Translations under genes and position numbers: made by a program
Notes under the pieces: generated by a model
Told to the model about the DNA's origin: nothing
The model's input: only the letters and a program-made list of their open reading frames with translations
Databases searched by the model: none
Part shown: one piece after another, positions 6,726 through 16,737 of the stretch
Layout of the letters: each line of letters starts with the position of its first letter
Position numbering within the stretch: the first letter of the stretch is position 1
Origin: Aliidiomarina quisquiliarum
GTDB lineage: Bacteria; Pseudomonadota; Gammaproteobacteria; Enterobacterales; Alteromonadaceae
Direction: 5' to 3'
Length of the DNA: 64,000 bases
NCBI RefSeq assembly: GCF_023922585.1
Contig: NZ_JAMFTN010000023.1
Span: forward strand, 62,001-126,000

Positions 6726-9032
6726 TTTACTATTGTTAAAGTTTCCGGCCTTTACGTCGGCAAAGGCGTAACTGTCAACTGCAATTGCACGCTGGCGTAG
6801 CTCTTCACATATTTGCATAGTTGCTACTTCATGGTCGTCTAGCAAGCCTGCATGTTGCGCTGCGTCAACCCAAGCTTTACCACTTAAATTGCCGTCTAGC
6901 TCACCTAGTTTTTCCGCCTTATGTAAGCGCTTATACACAGGCTTCAGCTTATGCATTAGCTGGAAAGCTAGTTCCATGTGGCCTGTAGTGTCTTGCGGAT
7001 CGTCTTTCCAATAACAAAGGAATGTATGCCCGTCTCGCTGCACACTTGGTTTCATCATGGCATTGGCTACTACCCGTGCGTCGTTGTCGCTAGGAGATTT
7101 ATAACGCACACCTAAGGGGAAGGTTAATAACTTCATTAAACAACCCACAAAGCGGCTTGGGTAATTGTTAAAAAAGTCTTCGAAAGCGACACCAATTGCA
7201 TGCAAGTGATAGTCGAGAGCATAACGAGCAAACGGCAGTTCTACTTGCATACGGCCTTCGTCTTCAAAGCGCTTTAATACCGCAGAAGCCATATATAAGT
7301 GCGAAAGCACATCGCCTAGCCGCGCCGAAGTCATTTCGCGACGCTTTAAGTCGCCACCAAGGGTAAGCATGGCCACATCGGCACATAAGGCCATGGCGCG
7401 GCTCATGCGGGAAAGCTGCTGATAATAACGCACAACTTCCCCCCCCACAGGCGCACGAGCAAAATGAGCTCCTGTTAAACCATGCCACACACTAGCAAAA
7501 GTATTACTAACGGCAAAACCAAGGTGGCGTAATAAAAGCCCATCGAAATCCTTTAGGCCTTGTTCTTCATCTGGGTTTGCCGCAGCCGCCATTTCTTGCA
7601 ATACATACGGATGACAACGAGTAGCGCCTTGGCCAAAAATCATTAAATTTCGGGTTAAAATATTAGCCCCTTCCACCGTAATAGAAATAGGAGTACCCAT
7701 ATAACCACTAGCCAAATAGTTCAGCGGCCCCATTTGAATACCTTTGCCCGCATGAATATCCATGGCCTTGTTGATCACCATGCGGCCCATTTCTGTCATA
7801 TGGTATTTGGTAATAGCAGTAATCACCGACGGGCTATAGCCTTCACATAAAGCGGTAATAGTTAAGCGTCGGGTAGCTTCTAAGCTGTAGTTTAAGCCAC
7901 CAATACGGCCCATAGCCGACTGCACACCTTCAAACATACCAATGGGCAAACCAAACTGTTGGCGTACAAAGGCGTAAGCGCCTGTCATACGTTCAGCCGT
8001 ATGCCCGGTGGCAGTAGCCAGAGCCGGCAGTGAAATGCCACGCCCTGCCGACAAACATTCAACCAGCATGCGCCAACCTTTACCGGCGTACTCTGCACCA
8101 CCAATAATCCAGTCGAGGGGTATAAACACGTTTTTACCGTAGGTAGTACCGTTTTGAAACGCCAAGCCTAAAGGTAAGTGCCGCTCACCAATTTCAACAC
8201 CTTGGTGCGACGTGGGTATTAGCGCACAGGTAATGCCTATTTCTTCCTGTTCACCAAGCAGTTGTTCTGGGTCGTAAAGTTTAAAAGCCAAACCTAAAAC
8301 AGTAGCAACAGGCGCCAAAGTAATGTATCGCTTGTCCCAATTTAAGCGTATACCTACAATTTCTTCGCCTTCAAACTCGCCTTTACACACAATACCCGTG
8401 TCGGGAATACCACCAGCGTCGGAGCCTGCTTCAGGACTGGTTAATGCAAAACAGGGTAATTCGTCACCTTTGGCCAAGGCGGGTAGCCAATGTTGTTTTT
8501 GTTCTTCAGTGCCGTAACGGGTAAGCAGTTCACCTGGCCCTAATGAGTTTGGCACCATGACACTAACCGCAGTGCTAATGGAGCGGCTGGCAATACGTGC
8601 CACAATATGCGAGTTGGCTGCAGGCGAGAAGTCGAGGCCACCGTATTGTTTACCAATAATCATGGCAAAAAAGCCTTCTTGCTTTAGATATTGCCAAACC
8701 TCTGCGGGCAGATCACGCTCATGGGCCACAATATCGAAGTCGTCTAGCATGGCTAGCAGCGTTTCTAATTGGTTGTCTATAAAGCTTTGTTCGTCGTCAG
8801 TAAACACTGGTGCTTTGGTTGCCAGTAAAGACTCCCAATTCGGTCGCCCAGAAAAAAGCTCTGCGTCCCACCACACATCGCCGGCCTCAATGGCTTCACG
8901 CTCAGTGCTCGACATTGGCGGCAGCACCCGTTTAAAAAATTTAAACGCAGGCCGCGAAACTAAGCTGCGCCGTACATCGGGCACACCAAATACAACCGCT
9001 AACGCAACAAGAAGAATGAGTACAATAGACAT
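6717..9032 (-). CDS. fadE: Acyl-CoA dehydrogenase FadE
   Basis: A 771-residue FAD enzyme for the first oxidation step of fatty-acid beta-oxidation (acyl-CoA to trans-2-enoyl-CoA). It begins with a hydrophobic segment (residues 1-17) that could bind it to the inner membrane. The acyl-CoA dehydrogenase fold follows: ALTSPEAGSDAGGIPDTG (about 196-213) in the middle domain and TVEGANILTRNLMIFGQG (from 452), whose Glu454 aligns with the catalytic base. The long C-terminal extension (DUF1974-like) is typical of FadE rather than mitochondrial-type enzymes. It lies 29 bases downstream of the psrA-like gene on the same strand, so the two are probably cotranscribed and fatty-acid responsive. Confidence 0.93.
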   Translation of the reverse strand: MSIVLILLVALAVVFGVPDVRRSLVSRPAFKFFKRVLPPMSSTEREAIEAGDVWWDAELFSGRPNWESLLATKAPVFTDDEQSFIDNQLETLLAMLDDFDIVAHERDLPAEVWQYLKQEGFFAMIIGKQYGGLDFSPAANSHIVARIASRSISTAVSVMVPNSLGPGELLTRYGTEEQKQHWLPALAKGDELPCFALTSPEAGSDAGGIPDTGIVCKGEFEGEEIVGIRLNWDKRYITLAPVATVLGLAFKLYDPEQLLGEQEEIGITCALIPTSHQGVEIGERHLPLGLAFQNGTTYGKNVFIPLDWIIGGAEYAGKGWRMLVECLSAGRGISLPALATATGHTAERMTGAYAFVRQQFGLPIGMFEGVQSAMGRIGGLNYSLEATRRLTITALCEGYSPSVITAITKYHMTEMGRMVINKAMDIHAGKGIQMGPLNYLASGYMGTPISITVEGANILTRNLMIFGQGATRCHPYVLQEMAAAANPDEEQGLKDFDGLLLRHLGFAVSNTFASVWHGLTGAHFARAPVGGEVVRYYQQLSRMSRAMALCADVAMLTLGGDLKRREMTSARLGDVLSHLYMASAVLKRFEDEGRMQVELPFARYALDYHLHAIGVAFEDFFNNYPSRFVGCLMKLLTFPLGVRYKSPSDNDARVVANAMMKPSVQRDGHTFLCYWKDDPQDTTGHMELAFQLMHKLKPVYKRLHKAEKLGELDGNLSGKAWVDAAQHAGLLDDHEVATMQICEELRQRAIAVDSYAFADVKAGNFNNSKAN

Positions 9033-9061
9033 ACCGTCTTACTCCAACAGGTAGATTAAAT

Positions 9062-9694
9062 TTACAACTCTGGTGCCGAAATTCCAGCCGCTACATACGG
9101 CAATAAACGCTGGGTCATAAATAGCTCTGGATTCGGATCAGAAAAATCAGCTCGTGCAATTTCATTCAATGCCTTTCCCGACACCTGTACAAATAATACT
9201 GTACCTAACGCAAAGTGTAGTCGCCAAAATAAAGTTTCAGCAGCAAAATGTGGGTTTGCTAGAGTAAATAATCGAAAAGCATGCTGAACCACGTCGCCGA
9301 AGCGATTCATAGTGAACTTTCGCAAATGCCCTTGAATTTCGCTATAACCATAACCTAGTAATTTAAGGTATATTTCTGCCCCACCTTGGCGCACTTCTTC
9401 AAGTGCCGCTAACGGCCCTATGAAGCAGGTGAGAATACGCTCTGTGGTAATGTTTTGTGTTGCTTCCAGCAGTTTTAGTTCAGCACTTAGTGCGGGCATA
9501 AAAACGCGTTGGTAACGCTCTAAAACGGCCTGAATAAGGCCTTTCTTAGAGCCAAAGTGATAATTTACGGAGGCTAAATTGACTTCCGCTAGCTGGGTTA
9601 TTTCTCTTAGTGAAGTTGCTTCGTAGCCTTTTTCGGAAAATAGTTTTTCTGCAGCTCGAAGAATTCGCTCACTTGTTTTTGCAGCTTTGCTCAT
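9062..9694 (-). CDS. psrA: TetR-family regulator, PsrA type (fatty-acid oxidation repressor)
   Basis: A 210-residue protein with an N-terminal TetR helix-turn-helix (about residues 8-55: TSLREITQLAEVNLASVNYHFGSK, the NLASVNYHFGSKKGLIQAV part closely resembling Pseudomonas PsrA). The C-terminal ligand domain also keeps PsrA-like blocks (KLLGYGYSEIQGHLRKF; LFWRLHFALG). PsrA proteins bind long-chain fatty-acyl effectors and repress beta-oxidation genes. The gene lies directly upstream of fadE, and a PsrA-type palindrome lies in its own promoter region, which together fit autoregulated control of a psrA-fadE operon. The family call is strong; the effector is inferred. Confidence 0.82.
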   Translation of the reverse strand: MSKAAKTSERILRAAEKLFSEKGYEATSLREITQLAEVNLASVNYHFGSKKGLIQAVLERYQRVFMPALSAELKLLEATQNITTERILTCFIGPLAALEEVRQGGAEIYLKLLGYGYSEIQGHLRKFTMNRFGDVVQHAFRLFTLANPHFAAETLFWRLHFALGTVLFVQVSGKALNEIARADFSDPNPELFMTQRLLPYVAAGISAPEL

Positions 9695-9709
9695 AGCGCC
9701 CTTCGTTTA

Positions 9710-9731
9710 AAACAGGTGTTTAAATACACCT
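9710..9731. promoter_or_regulatory. Candidate PsrA operator upstream of psrA-fadE
   Basis: AAAC-AGGT-GTTT (9710-9721) fits the AAAC-N(2-4)-GTTT pattern described for PsrA sites. It overlaps a second inverted repeat, AGGTGT-TTAAAT-ACACCT (9714-9731). The site ends 16 bases before the psrA start codon, a position from which it could block transcription or early elongation. Confidence 0.55.
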
Positions 9732-9796
9732 CTACCATACCTTAGAGCGCTCTGCCGAACAAGATAAAGACAAGGAAAACGATGTTTTGCAGTTAG

Positions 9797-10663
<867 letters not shown>

Positions 10664-10688
10664 TTAAATAACCTTTGGCGGTTGTGCT

Positions 10689-11081
10689 TTAAATAGCAGC
10701 TAATAAAACACCATGTTTCATAAACGCTACTTTAGCCAACCAAAACCACGACATAATAGCCAAGGCAGCAAAAGGTGCTTTTAGCTTGGCAGAAAAGCGT
10801 CCACGTAAGGCCAACACCGTTAGTACAGAAAAAACGACATAAACAATAAAGCCAACCAGTTTTTCTGTTACAAAAGGCACACTAAATGGATACATTCCTG
10901 TTACCACTACCACGCCAATAATAGAAGCAACCAGCAAGCCGTCGATGGCGTGTGGTAATACTTTAAGCCAAGGCTTGTCTAATTTGGTTGCACTACTCCA
11001 AGCTAAAAACACTCTTAAAAGTAAAAACACTAAACTTAATACCGCAAATGTAGCGTGTAAATGCTTAACCATCATGTACAT
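10689..11081 (-). CDS. sirB2: SirB2-family inner-membrane protein
   Basis: A 130-residue protein with four predicted membrane helices (about residues 10-28, 44-64, 74-92 and 103-122). An early KHLHATFAVLS with histidines and a late FWLAKVAFMKHG match the SirB2 family. The family is widespread in proteobacteria, nearly always between prmC and kdsA. Its biochemical role is not established; the name comes from an effect on Salmonella invasion genes. The alternative start at residue 4 (MVKHLHATF) fits other members slightly better. Here sirB1, which normally follows, is missing. Confidence 0.82.
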   Translation of the reverse strand: MYMMVKHLHATFAVLSLVFLLLRVFLAWSSATKLDKPWLKVLPHAIDGLLVASIIGVVVVTGMYPFSVPFVTEKLVGFIVYVVFSVLTVLALRGRFSAKLKAPFAALAIMSWFWLAKVAFMKHGVLLAAI

Positions 11082-11109
11082 AAAACGTCCTTTATTATAA
11101 TTATTGGCG

Positions 11110-12621
11110 TTAATGGCTTACTTTATTTTCATTAACTAAAAACTGGTATAAAGCCTGCGAGTTTGCCTTAATAGCATCACTTAATTCCGGCGCATAATGT
11201 TTGCCACGTTCAGCGTCAAGGCGGCTTAACACATCTTCTAAGGGTATATCTTGTTGAACCAGCTCATAAAAGGTTCGGCAAATATTGAAAACACTGGTTT
11301 CTATTGCTATTTCCTCGCCTTGCTTACCCACGGGCAAGCCCATTCCGTCATAACGTTCAAGCCGCTCTTCCAGTGCCCGCACAGCTATTTGCGCTTCTTT
11401 ATTTTTAGCCATTTGTAAGGGTCGAATTGCACGCACTAGTCGTTGTTGGCAGGGTGAAACTCTGCTAACGGGCTGAGCTTCAATAACGGTAATTAACGAC
11501 TCGGTACGTTCATAAAGCCCTGCCGCCGTACCCGCTCGTTGCCGCTGTTCTAAAGGCAACGCTAGCAGTTCGGTTACTTTGTCGACTAGCTTTACAAACG
11601 ACGTACGTTGCTTGGGGTATAAGGCATAATGCTCTTTCTCTAGCGCCATAAGTCGCGTTACTAGCTGCGCAAAAAGGTGGTCCGTGTCTTGTAAGCAAAT
11701 AACATTGTCGAGGGCCAGTTGCACATTGTCGGCAAACACTTGTAACAACTCACGCTCTTTGTCTGTTAAAGGCCGCGATAAGCCCGTTAAGCATAATAAA
11801 GCTCCATGTGGGCGGCATTGGCTTGGGCAATAGGCAAGAACAAAGTCGTCGGCATAATAAATACTGTGTGTTTTCACTACCCCCGATAGCTCCACCAGGG
11901 CTTCTTTTGGTAAGGCGGCTTTTATCGGCTGGCCCACCAGTTGGTCGGCGTCTTCACCGTAGGCGGCGCGTATTTTTAAATCGCCGTCTTTATTCGTTTC
12001 ATTGGCAGCTGCATATAAAGTTTGTCGCGCACCGCCAATCAACCAGCTTAACTGTTGCACTACGCCAGCAATAAAATGGTCCATCGACTGCAAAGCAAAT
12101 AAGTCGTTCATTGACGAAATTATTTTCTCTAACCCATTGCGGCTATGCACGATGGAAATAATGTCTCGATAAGAACGTAAGCTGGCCATAACCGCGGTGA
12201 ATAATTTTTGCGCAGTTAACTCTGTTTTCGACTTATAGTCGTTAATATCATAGTTGACGATAACCGTGCGCTCTGGCGCTTGCCCTGGCTGCCCAGTGCG
12301 TAAAATAATGCGAGTATAACGATTGCCTAAATCATCGCGAATATACCGCGCCACATTTAAACCGGCGTCGTCTGTTTCCATCACTACGTCGAGTAAAACA
12401 ATGGCAGCGTCGGGGTGTGCCTTCACCAATTCGCAGGCTTCAACTCCCGAATATGCACTGTGAAACTCAAGCCCACGGCCTAAAAATTGAAAGTCACTTA
12501 ATGCAAGCTTGGTTACTGCATGAACTTCTGGCTCATCGTCGATAATGAGTATTTTCCAGTGATCTTCAGGCAATTCTTGCTGTTGCACCGACTCATCTGC
12601 GAAAAGGTATCTACTATTCAT
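11110..12621 (-). CDS. Response regulator: REC + DUF3369 + degenerate HD-GYP domain
   Basis: A 503-residue cytoplasmic protein. A receiver domain (about residues 22-145) keeps the acidic pair DDE (28-30), phosphoacceptor Asp78 and Lys130, so it can probably be phosphorylated. DUF3369 (about 155-300) follows; it usually links a receiver to an HD-GYP c-di-GMP phosphodiesterase. The C-terminus (about 315-490) keeps the outline of an HD-GYP domain: YDGMGLPVGKQGEEI at 424-438 aligns with the DGxGYPxGLxGEEI loop, and DAERGKHYAPEL near 469 with the end of the fold. The HD pair appears as YE (about 370) and the HHE of the GYP loop as LEE, so the metal ligands are gone. I expect a non-catalytic signalling output. 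No histidine kinase is adjacent. Confidence 0.8.
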   Translation of the reverse strand: MNSRYLFADESVQQQELPEDHWKILIIDDEPEVHAVTKLALSDFQFLGRGLEFHSAYSGVEACELVKAHPDAAIVLLDVVMETDDAGLNVARYIRDDLGNRYTRIILRTGQPGQAPERTVIVNYDINDYKSKTELTAQKLFTAVMASLRSYRDIISIVHSRNGLEKIISSMNDLFALQSMDHFIAGVVQQLSWLIGGARQTLYAAANETNKDGDLKIRAAYGEDADQLVGQPIKAALPKEALVELSGVVKTHSIYYADDFVLAYCPSQCRPHGALLCLTGLSRPLTDKERELLQVFADNVQLALDNVICLQDTDHLFAQLVTRLMALEKEHYALYPKQRTSFVKLVDKVTELLALPLEQRQRAGTAAGLYERTESLITVIEAQPVSRVSPCQQRLVRAIRPLQMAKNKEAQIAVRALEERLERYDGMGLPVGKQGEEIAIETSVFNICRTFYELVQQDIPLEDVLSRLDAERGKHYAPELSDAIKANSQALYQFLVNENKVSH

Positions 12622-12722
12622 TCGGATTATCTACTCCTTCCATGCATCCTACTCAATTGATAATGGCCATAGAATGCACCTAATGCCAACTATTTGTTTG
12701 TTCAGCAAGCTGATTTACTGAA

Positions 12723-13592
12723 CTAGCTAACCGCATTATCTGCTGTAAACCTGTTTATTTGCGGTATGTATTGAGCATAGGTAATACGGTCTAACTTTGC
12801 ATAGTCTTGCTGTGTTGTAATGTTGCTATAGCCGTTTGCTAGAAAGATTTTTCGAACTTGTTCAGCTTGCGTGAAACCGTGTTCAAAAACAAGCCAACCT
12901 CTTGCTTTTAAGTACTGTTTTGCTTGCTGAATAATAAGTTGTATAGCAGCTAGCCCCTGCTGTTTAGCCACCAATGCCGAACGCGGTTCAAAACGCAGGT
13001 CGCCTTGGGTTAAATGGGGATCGTCAGGGTCTATATAAGGCGGGTTTGACACAATAAGATGATATGTACGCTCACCCACCGCGCTAAACCAATCGCTTTG
13101 AAAAATGTTAACCTGGTTTAAACCCAATGTATTGCGATTATGCATGGCTAATTGTACTGCCTGCGGTTGCAAATCAACGGCGTCTAGCTGCCAGTTTGGC
13201 TGCTCTGTCGACAAGGCTAACGCTACTGCCCCAGTTCCTGTACCTAATTCTAGCACCACCGCATTATTGGGTAGCGGTAATGCTAAGCAAGCCTCAACTA
13301 GCAATTCAGTTTCTGGCCGCGGAATAAGGGTGCTGTCGTTTACTTGTAAACGAAAGCTCCAAAAGTCGCGGTAGCCGAGCAAATGGGCAATGGGTTTGCC
13401 TTGGGCGCGCTGTTGTAATAACGCTTGATAATCTGTGAGCTGGCTCGCGCTTATGGTTTGCTCTGGCCAGGTGTATAAGAAGGTGCGGTTAACATTTAAT
13501 ACATGACACAGTAACAGTTGGGCATCGAGCTTTGCTGTTTCACTACCACAACAAAGCGCAATACCCTTTTGTAAGGCATCATTTATATTCAT
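12723..13592 (-). CDS. prmC: Peptide chain release factor N5-glutamine methyltransferase PrmC
   Basis: A 289-residue S-adenosylmethionine-dependent enzyme that methylates the glutamine of the GGQ motif in release factors. The N-terminal helical domain is followed by a Rossmann fold: [13 protein letters not shown] (about 115-127) binds the cofactor and NPPY at 183-186 is the substrate-glutamine motif. Its start overlaps the prfA stop by 4 bases, so enzyme and substrate are translationally coupled, as in most gammaproteobacteria. Confidence 0.96.
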   Translation of the reverse strand: MNINDALQKGIALCCGSETAKLDAQLLLCHVLNVNRTFLYTWPEQTISASQLTDYQALLQQRAQGKPIAHLLGYRDFWSFRLQVNDSTLIPRPETELLVEACLALPLPNNAVVLELGTGTGAVALALSTEQPNWQLDAVDLQPQAVQLAMHNRNTLGLNQVNIFQSDWFSAVGERTYHLIVSNPPYIDPDDPHLTQGDLRFEPRSALVAKQQGLAAIQLIIQQAKQYLKARGWLVFEHGFTQAEQVRKIFLANGYSNITTQQDYAKLDRITYAQYIPQINRFTADNAVS

Positions 13593-14677
13593 TCGCCGCC
13601 ATCGGCAAGCGACGATAACAAGTCGGCTTGGTGCTCGAGTAGAATCGCGTCAAGAATAAGGTTTAAATTACCTTCTAAAATTTCCTCTAGCCGATATAAG
13701 GTTAGGTTTATACGGTGATCGGTTACCCGTGCTTGCGAATAGTTATAGGTGCGTATTCGTTCTGAACGGTCGCCACTGGCCACTAAGCTACGGCGAGTAG
13801 ATTGTTCTTCTGCAGCTCGGCGTTCGTCTTCTGCTGCTTGCAAACGAGCCGTTAATACCGACATGGCTTTAGCACGGTTTTTGTGCTGCGAGCGCTCTTC
13901 CTGACATTCTGCTACAACACCCGTTGGAATATGGGTAATACGTACTGCCGAATCGGTACGGTTCACGTGCTGACCACCTGCACCCGACGCACGGTAGGTG
14001 TCTATTCGTAAGTCGGCAGGGTTAATTTCAATGGCTTCTGCTTCTGGTATTTCAGGTAATACGGCTACTGTAACCGCCGACGTATGTACCCGCCCTTGCG
14101 ATTCAGTTTCTGGTACCCGCTGCACTCGGTGGCCACCCGACTCAAATTTCATGCGGCCATAAGCACCGTCGCCCATAACGTGGGCAATCACTTCTTTAAA
14201 GCCGCCGTGTTCACCGTCGTTTGAGCTAACAATACTAATGCGCCAGCCATTTTGTTCGGCATAACGGCTGTACATACGGAACAAGTCGCCGGCAAAAATA
14301 GCCGCTTCGTCGCCACCTGCCCCGGCGCGAATTTCCAAATAACATGGGTGCGAGTCGTTTGGATCTTGCGGTAATAATAATATTTGTAACTCTTGGCTTA
14401 AGGTTTCTAAACGCTCTTGCGTGTCGGCAAGCTCTTCCTCGGCCATTTCTTTTAACTCAGGATCAGCAAGCATTTCTTCCGCTGCTTCTTGGTCGGCTTT
14501 CGCTTCTTGCCAGCGATTAAAACACTGTACGGTTTCTTCAACCTGCGCATATTCTTTCGACAAAGCACGAAACTGATCTTGGTTCGAAATAACTTCTGGC
14601 GTACCAAGCAGTACTTGCACTTCTTCGTAACGCTCTTGAAGTGCTTCTAGTTTATGTATCAATGATGCTTTTAGCAT
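13589..14677 (-). CDS. prfA: Peptide chain release factor 1
   Basis: A 362-residue class I release factor that reads UAA and UAG. The GGQ motif (residues 234-236, in [10 protein letters not shown]) triggers peptidyl-tRNA hydrolysis, and a PET tripeptide (in RVPETESQ, about 189) is the RF1-type stop-codon reader, distinguishing it from RF2 (SPF). Its glutamine is the target of PrmC, encoded next. It starts 2 bases after the hemA stop. Confidence 0.97.
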   Translation of the reverse strand: MLKASLIHKLEALQERYEEVQVLLGTPEVISNQDQFRALSKEYAQVEETVQCFNRWQEAKADQEAAEEMLADPELKEMAEEELADTQERLETLSQELQILLLPQDPNDSHPCYLEIRAGAGGDEAAIFAGDLFRMYSRYAEQNGWRISIVSSNDGEHGGFKEVIAHVMGDGAYGRMKFESGGHRVQRVPETESQGRVHTSAVTVAVLPEIPEAEAIEINPADLRIDTYRASGAGGQHVNRTDSAVRITHIPTGVVAECQEERSQHKNRAKAMSVLTARLQAAEDERRAAEEQSTRRSLVASGDRSERIRTYNYSQARVTDHRINLTLYRLEEILEGNLNLILDAILLEHQADLLSSLADGGE

Positions 14678-14679
14678 AC

Positions 14680-15939
14680 TTAGTCGTCGGCCTCGTGGTG
14701 AATTAGTTTTTGATACGCAGCAAGCGCATTCAAGTCGTTTTCGCGCCCTGCTTGCTGAATCGCCGTCGTTGGTTTGTGCATTAATGTATTGGCTAAACGC
14801 TGGGTTAGCTCTTGAATAACTTGCTCAGGATCTTTTCCTGCGGCAATGGCATTTAATGCACGCTCTTTTTGTTTATTGGCAATACTTTGCCCTGTAGCAC
14901 GGTATTCTCGAAGTAAATCGACACTATTTAAACTTTGTAACCATTTGCCGAAGTCCACTACATGTCGTTCTATTATGCCACGGGCTTCTTGTGCTGCTTC
15001 TTCGCGCTGCTGTATATTTTCACTTACTATTTTCTGTAAGTCGTCAACGGTGTACAGGTAAACGTCGTTTAATTCGCCCACTTCTTCTTCAATGTCGCGG
15101 GGCACTGCTAAGTCGATAAACAACATTGGCCGATGGCGGCGAGCCTTTATGGCCGTTTCAACCCAGCCTTTACCAATTACAGGCACTGGGCTAGCCGTGG
15201 AGCTTATAACAATATCGGCCTTGGGTAATAATGCTTTTATTTGATCCAGAGTATGGGCTTGGCCACCCACTAAGTCGGTTAATTCTTGCGCACGAGCAAT
15301 GGTGCGGTTGGCCACATTTAGCTTTTTAACGCCTTGTTCACGCAAATGGCGAGCCGCAAGCTCAGCTGTTTCACCCGCACCAACAATAAGCACTTCCGCT
15401 TGATTTAAGTCGCCAAAAATGTGTTTGGCTAAATTCACTGCTGAATAAGCCACCGACACCGCGTTCTGACCCACACTGGTTTCTGTACGAACGTCTTTAG
15501 CCGCGGAAAAGGTAGACTGAAACAAACGTTCAAATACAGTACCAACAGTGCCTGCTTTGCGGGCATATTCGTAAGCGTCTTTTACCTGACCAAATATTTG
15601 TGGCTCACCCAACACTAACGAATCAAGGCCTGAAGCAACGGCCATTAAGTGGCTAATTGCTTGCTCGTTTTCATGTTGGTAGATATGCTGCGCAATACGT
15701 TCCGCTGGTATAGCATGGAAGGTTGCCAGCCAGTTTAGAATATGCTCTATGTCGGCGTCTTTGGTGTGGCAATAAAGTTCGGTACGATTACACGTTGATA
15801 CAATGACCGATTCGGAAACACGCCCTTGCTGCACCAATGATTGTAATGCATGCTCGAGCTGCTCCGGCTGAAAAGCAACTTTTTCGCGCACGTCTACGGT
15901 AGCCGTGGTGTGATTAATTCCAATAGCAAGGATGCTCAT
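14680..15939 (-). CDS. hemA: Glutamyl-tRNA reductase HemA
   Basis: A 419-residue enzyme that reduces glutamyl-tRNA to glutamate-1-semialdehyde, the first committed step of C5 haem synthesis. The catalytic cysteine is Cys50 in [10 protein letters not shown], the same position as in E. coli. A Rossmann NADPH-binding segment ([16 protein letters not shown], about 185-200) and the C-terminal dimerisation helices follow. I chose the ATG at 15939 ([10 protein letters not shown]) because it gives the normal family start; the frame can be extended to 16020, but those 27 residues do not resemble HemA. It is divergent from lolB, as in E. coli. Confidence 0.96.
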   Translation of the reverse strand: MSILAIGINHTTATVDVREKVAFQPEQLEHALQSLVQQGRVSESVIVSTCNRTELYCHTKDADIEHILNWLATFHAIPAERIAQHIYQHENEQAISHLMAVASGLDSLVLGEPQIFGQVKDAYEYARKAGTVGTVFERLFQSTFSAAKDVRTETSVGQNAVSVAYSAVNLAKHIFGDLNQAEVLIVGAGETAELAARHLREQGVKKLNVANRTIARAQELTDLVGGQAHTLDQIKALLPKADIVISSTASPVPVIGKGWVETAIKARRHRPMLFIDLAVPRDIEEEVGELNDVYLYTVDDLQKIVSENIQQREEAAQEARGIIERHVVDFGKWLQSLNSVDLLREYRATGQSIANKQKERALNAIAAGKDPEQVIQELTQRLANTLMHKPTTAIQQAGRENDLNALAAYQKLIHHEADD

Positions 15940-16059
15940 GAATAGTTCGTTATTTCCTGCTGCAGATGACGTGATTTGGGTGGCATATTGTAAGCGAAGC
16001 ACGGGTCTATTGAAAGCCACTGGGTAAAACGGGACAAACGACTCTCTTGTTCTATAAAA

Positions 16060-16737
16060 ATGCGAAACAATATGCGAAATACACTTTTAATGTTTTTTAT
16101 GCCTTTTTTCAGCTTGGTTATTTTAACTGCGTGCTCTTCGCGGCCAAATCATAGCGAACTTAGCCCACATGTTGCCAATGCTTTAGTTCAGCAACATCAA
16201 CACAACATTGCTCGCATTCAGGCCTGGCATATTCGGGGCCGCATTGCATTTTTTAACTTACGCGAAAACGACCGCAACGCTGCTTCTTTGTCGTGGGCTA
16301 AAACTTCAGCTCATTCAATGCTACGCCTGTCGCATCCTTTGCGTGGTACTTTAGCACAACTTGAACAAACACCAGTACAAGCCAGCTTGATTGATAACAA
16401 AGGGGAACAACACTTTGCCCCAAGCATTGACCACTTATTGGCCTGGCAACTGGGCTTAACCTTGCCCTTCAACTTGGTTGAAACCGCCATGACTGGCAAG
16501 TTACCGCAACAGTTCGGTTCTGAATTTAGTTTTTACGCCGACGGCACTGTCGCAAAGTATATGGTTACTACACGTAATGGACCACGGCGTAGCAAGCAGC
16601 AATGGCATGTTAACTTGAGCCGCTATCAAAGGGTACAAAGTGCAAACGGCCTGCTTATGCTGCCCCACGAACTTGAAATCACTCATGTTGACTATAAAAT
16701 ACGTTTACAAATTAATGACTGGAGCCAAATTGAGTGA
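16060..16737 (+). CDS. lolB: Outer-membrane lipoprotein receptor LolB
   Basis: A 225-residue lipoprotein (LVILTAC, acylated Cys25) that receives lipoproteins from LolA and inserts them into the outer membrane. WHIRGRIAFFN after the lipobox, the hydrophobic-strand pattern and the position upstream of ispE and prs are typical. The start is uncertain. The ATG at 16060 lacks a ribosome binding site, and a TATAAA sequence at 16053-16058 could be a -10 box. In that case the ATG at 16072 (MRNTLLMFF), which gives an equally good signal peptide, would be the real start. Confidence 0.92.
   Translation: MRNNMRNTLLMFFMPFFSLVILTACSSRPNHSELSPHVANALVQQHQHNIARIQAWHIRGRIAFFNLRENDRNAASLSWAKTSAHSMLRLSHPLRGTLAQLEQTPVQASLIDNKGEQHFAPSIDHLLAWQLGLTLPFNLVETAMTGKLPQQFGSEFSFYADGTVAKYMVTTRNGPRRSKQQWHVNLSRYQRVQSANGLLMLPHELEITHVDYKIRLQINDWSQIE

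Noticed and set aside
8557-9054. A 165-residue plus-strand frame antisense to fadE
   Set aside because: It lies wholly over a well-supported fadE N-terminus and its composition reflects the opposite-strand codons.
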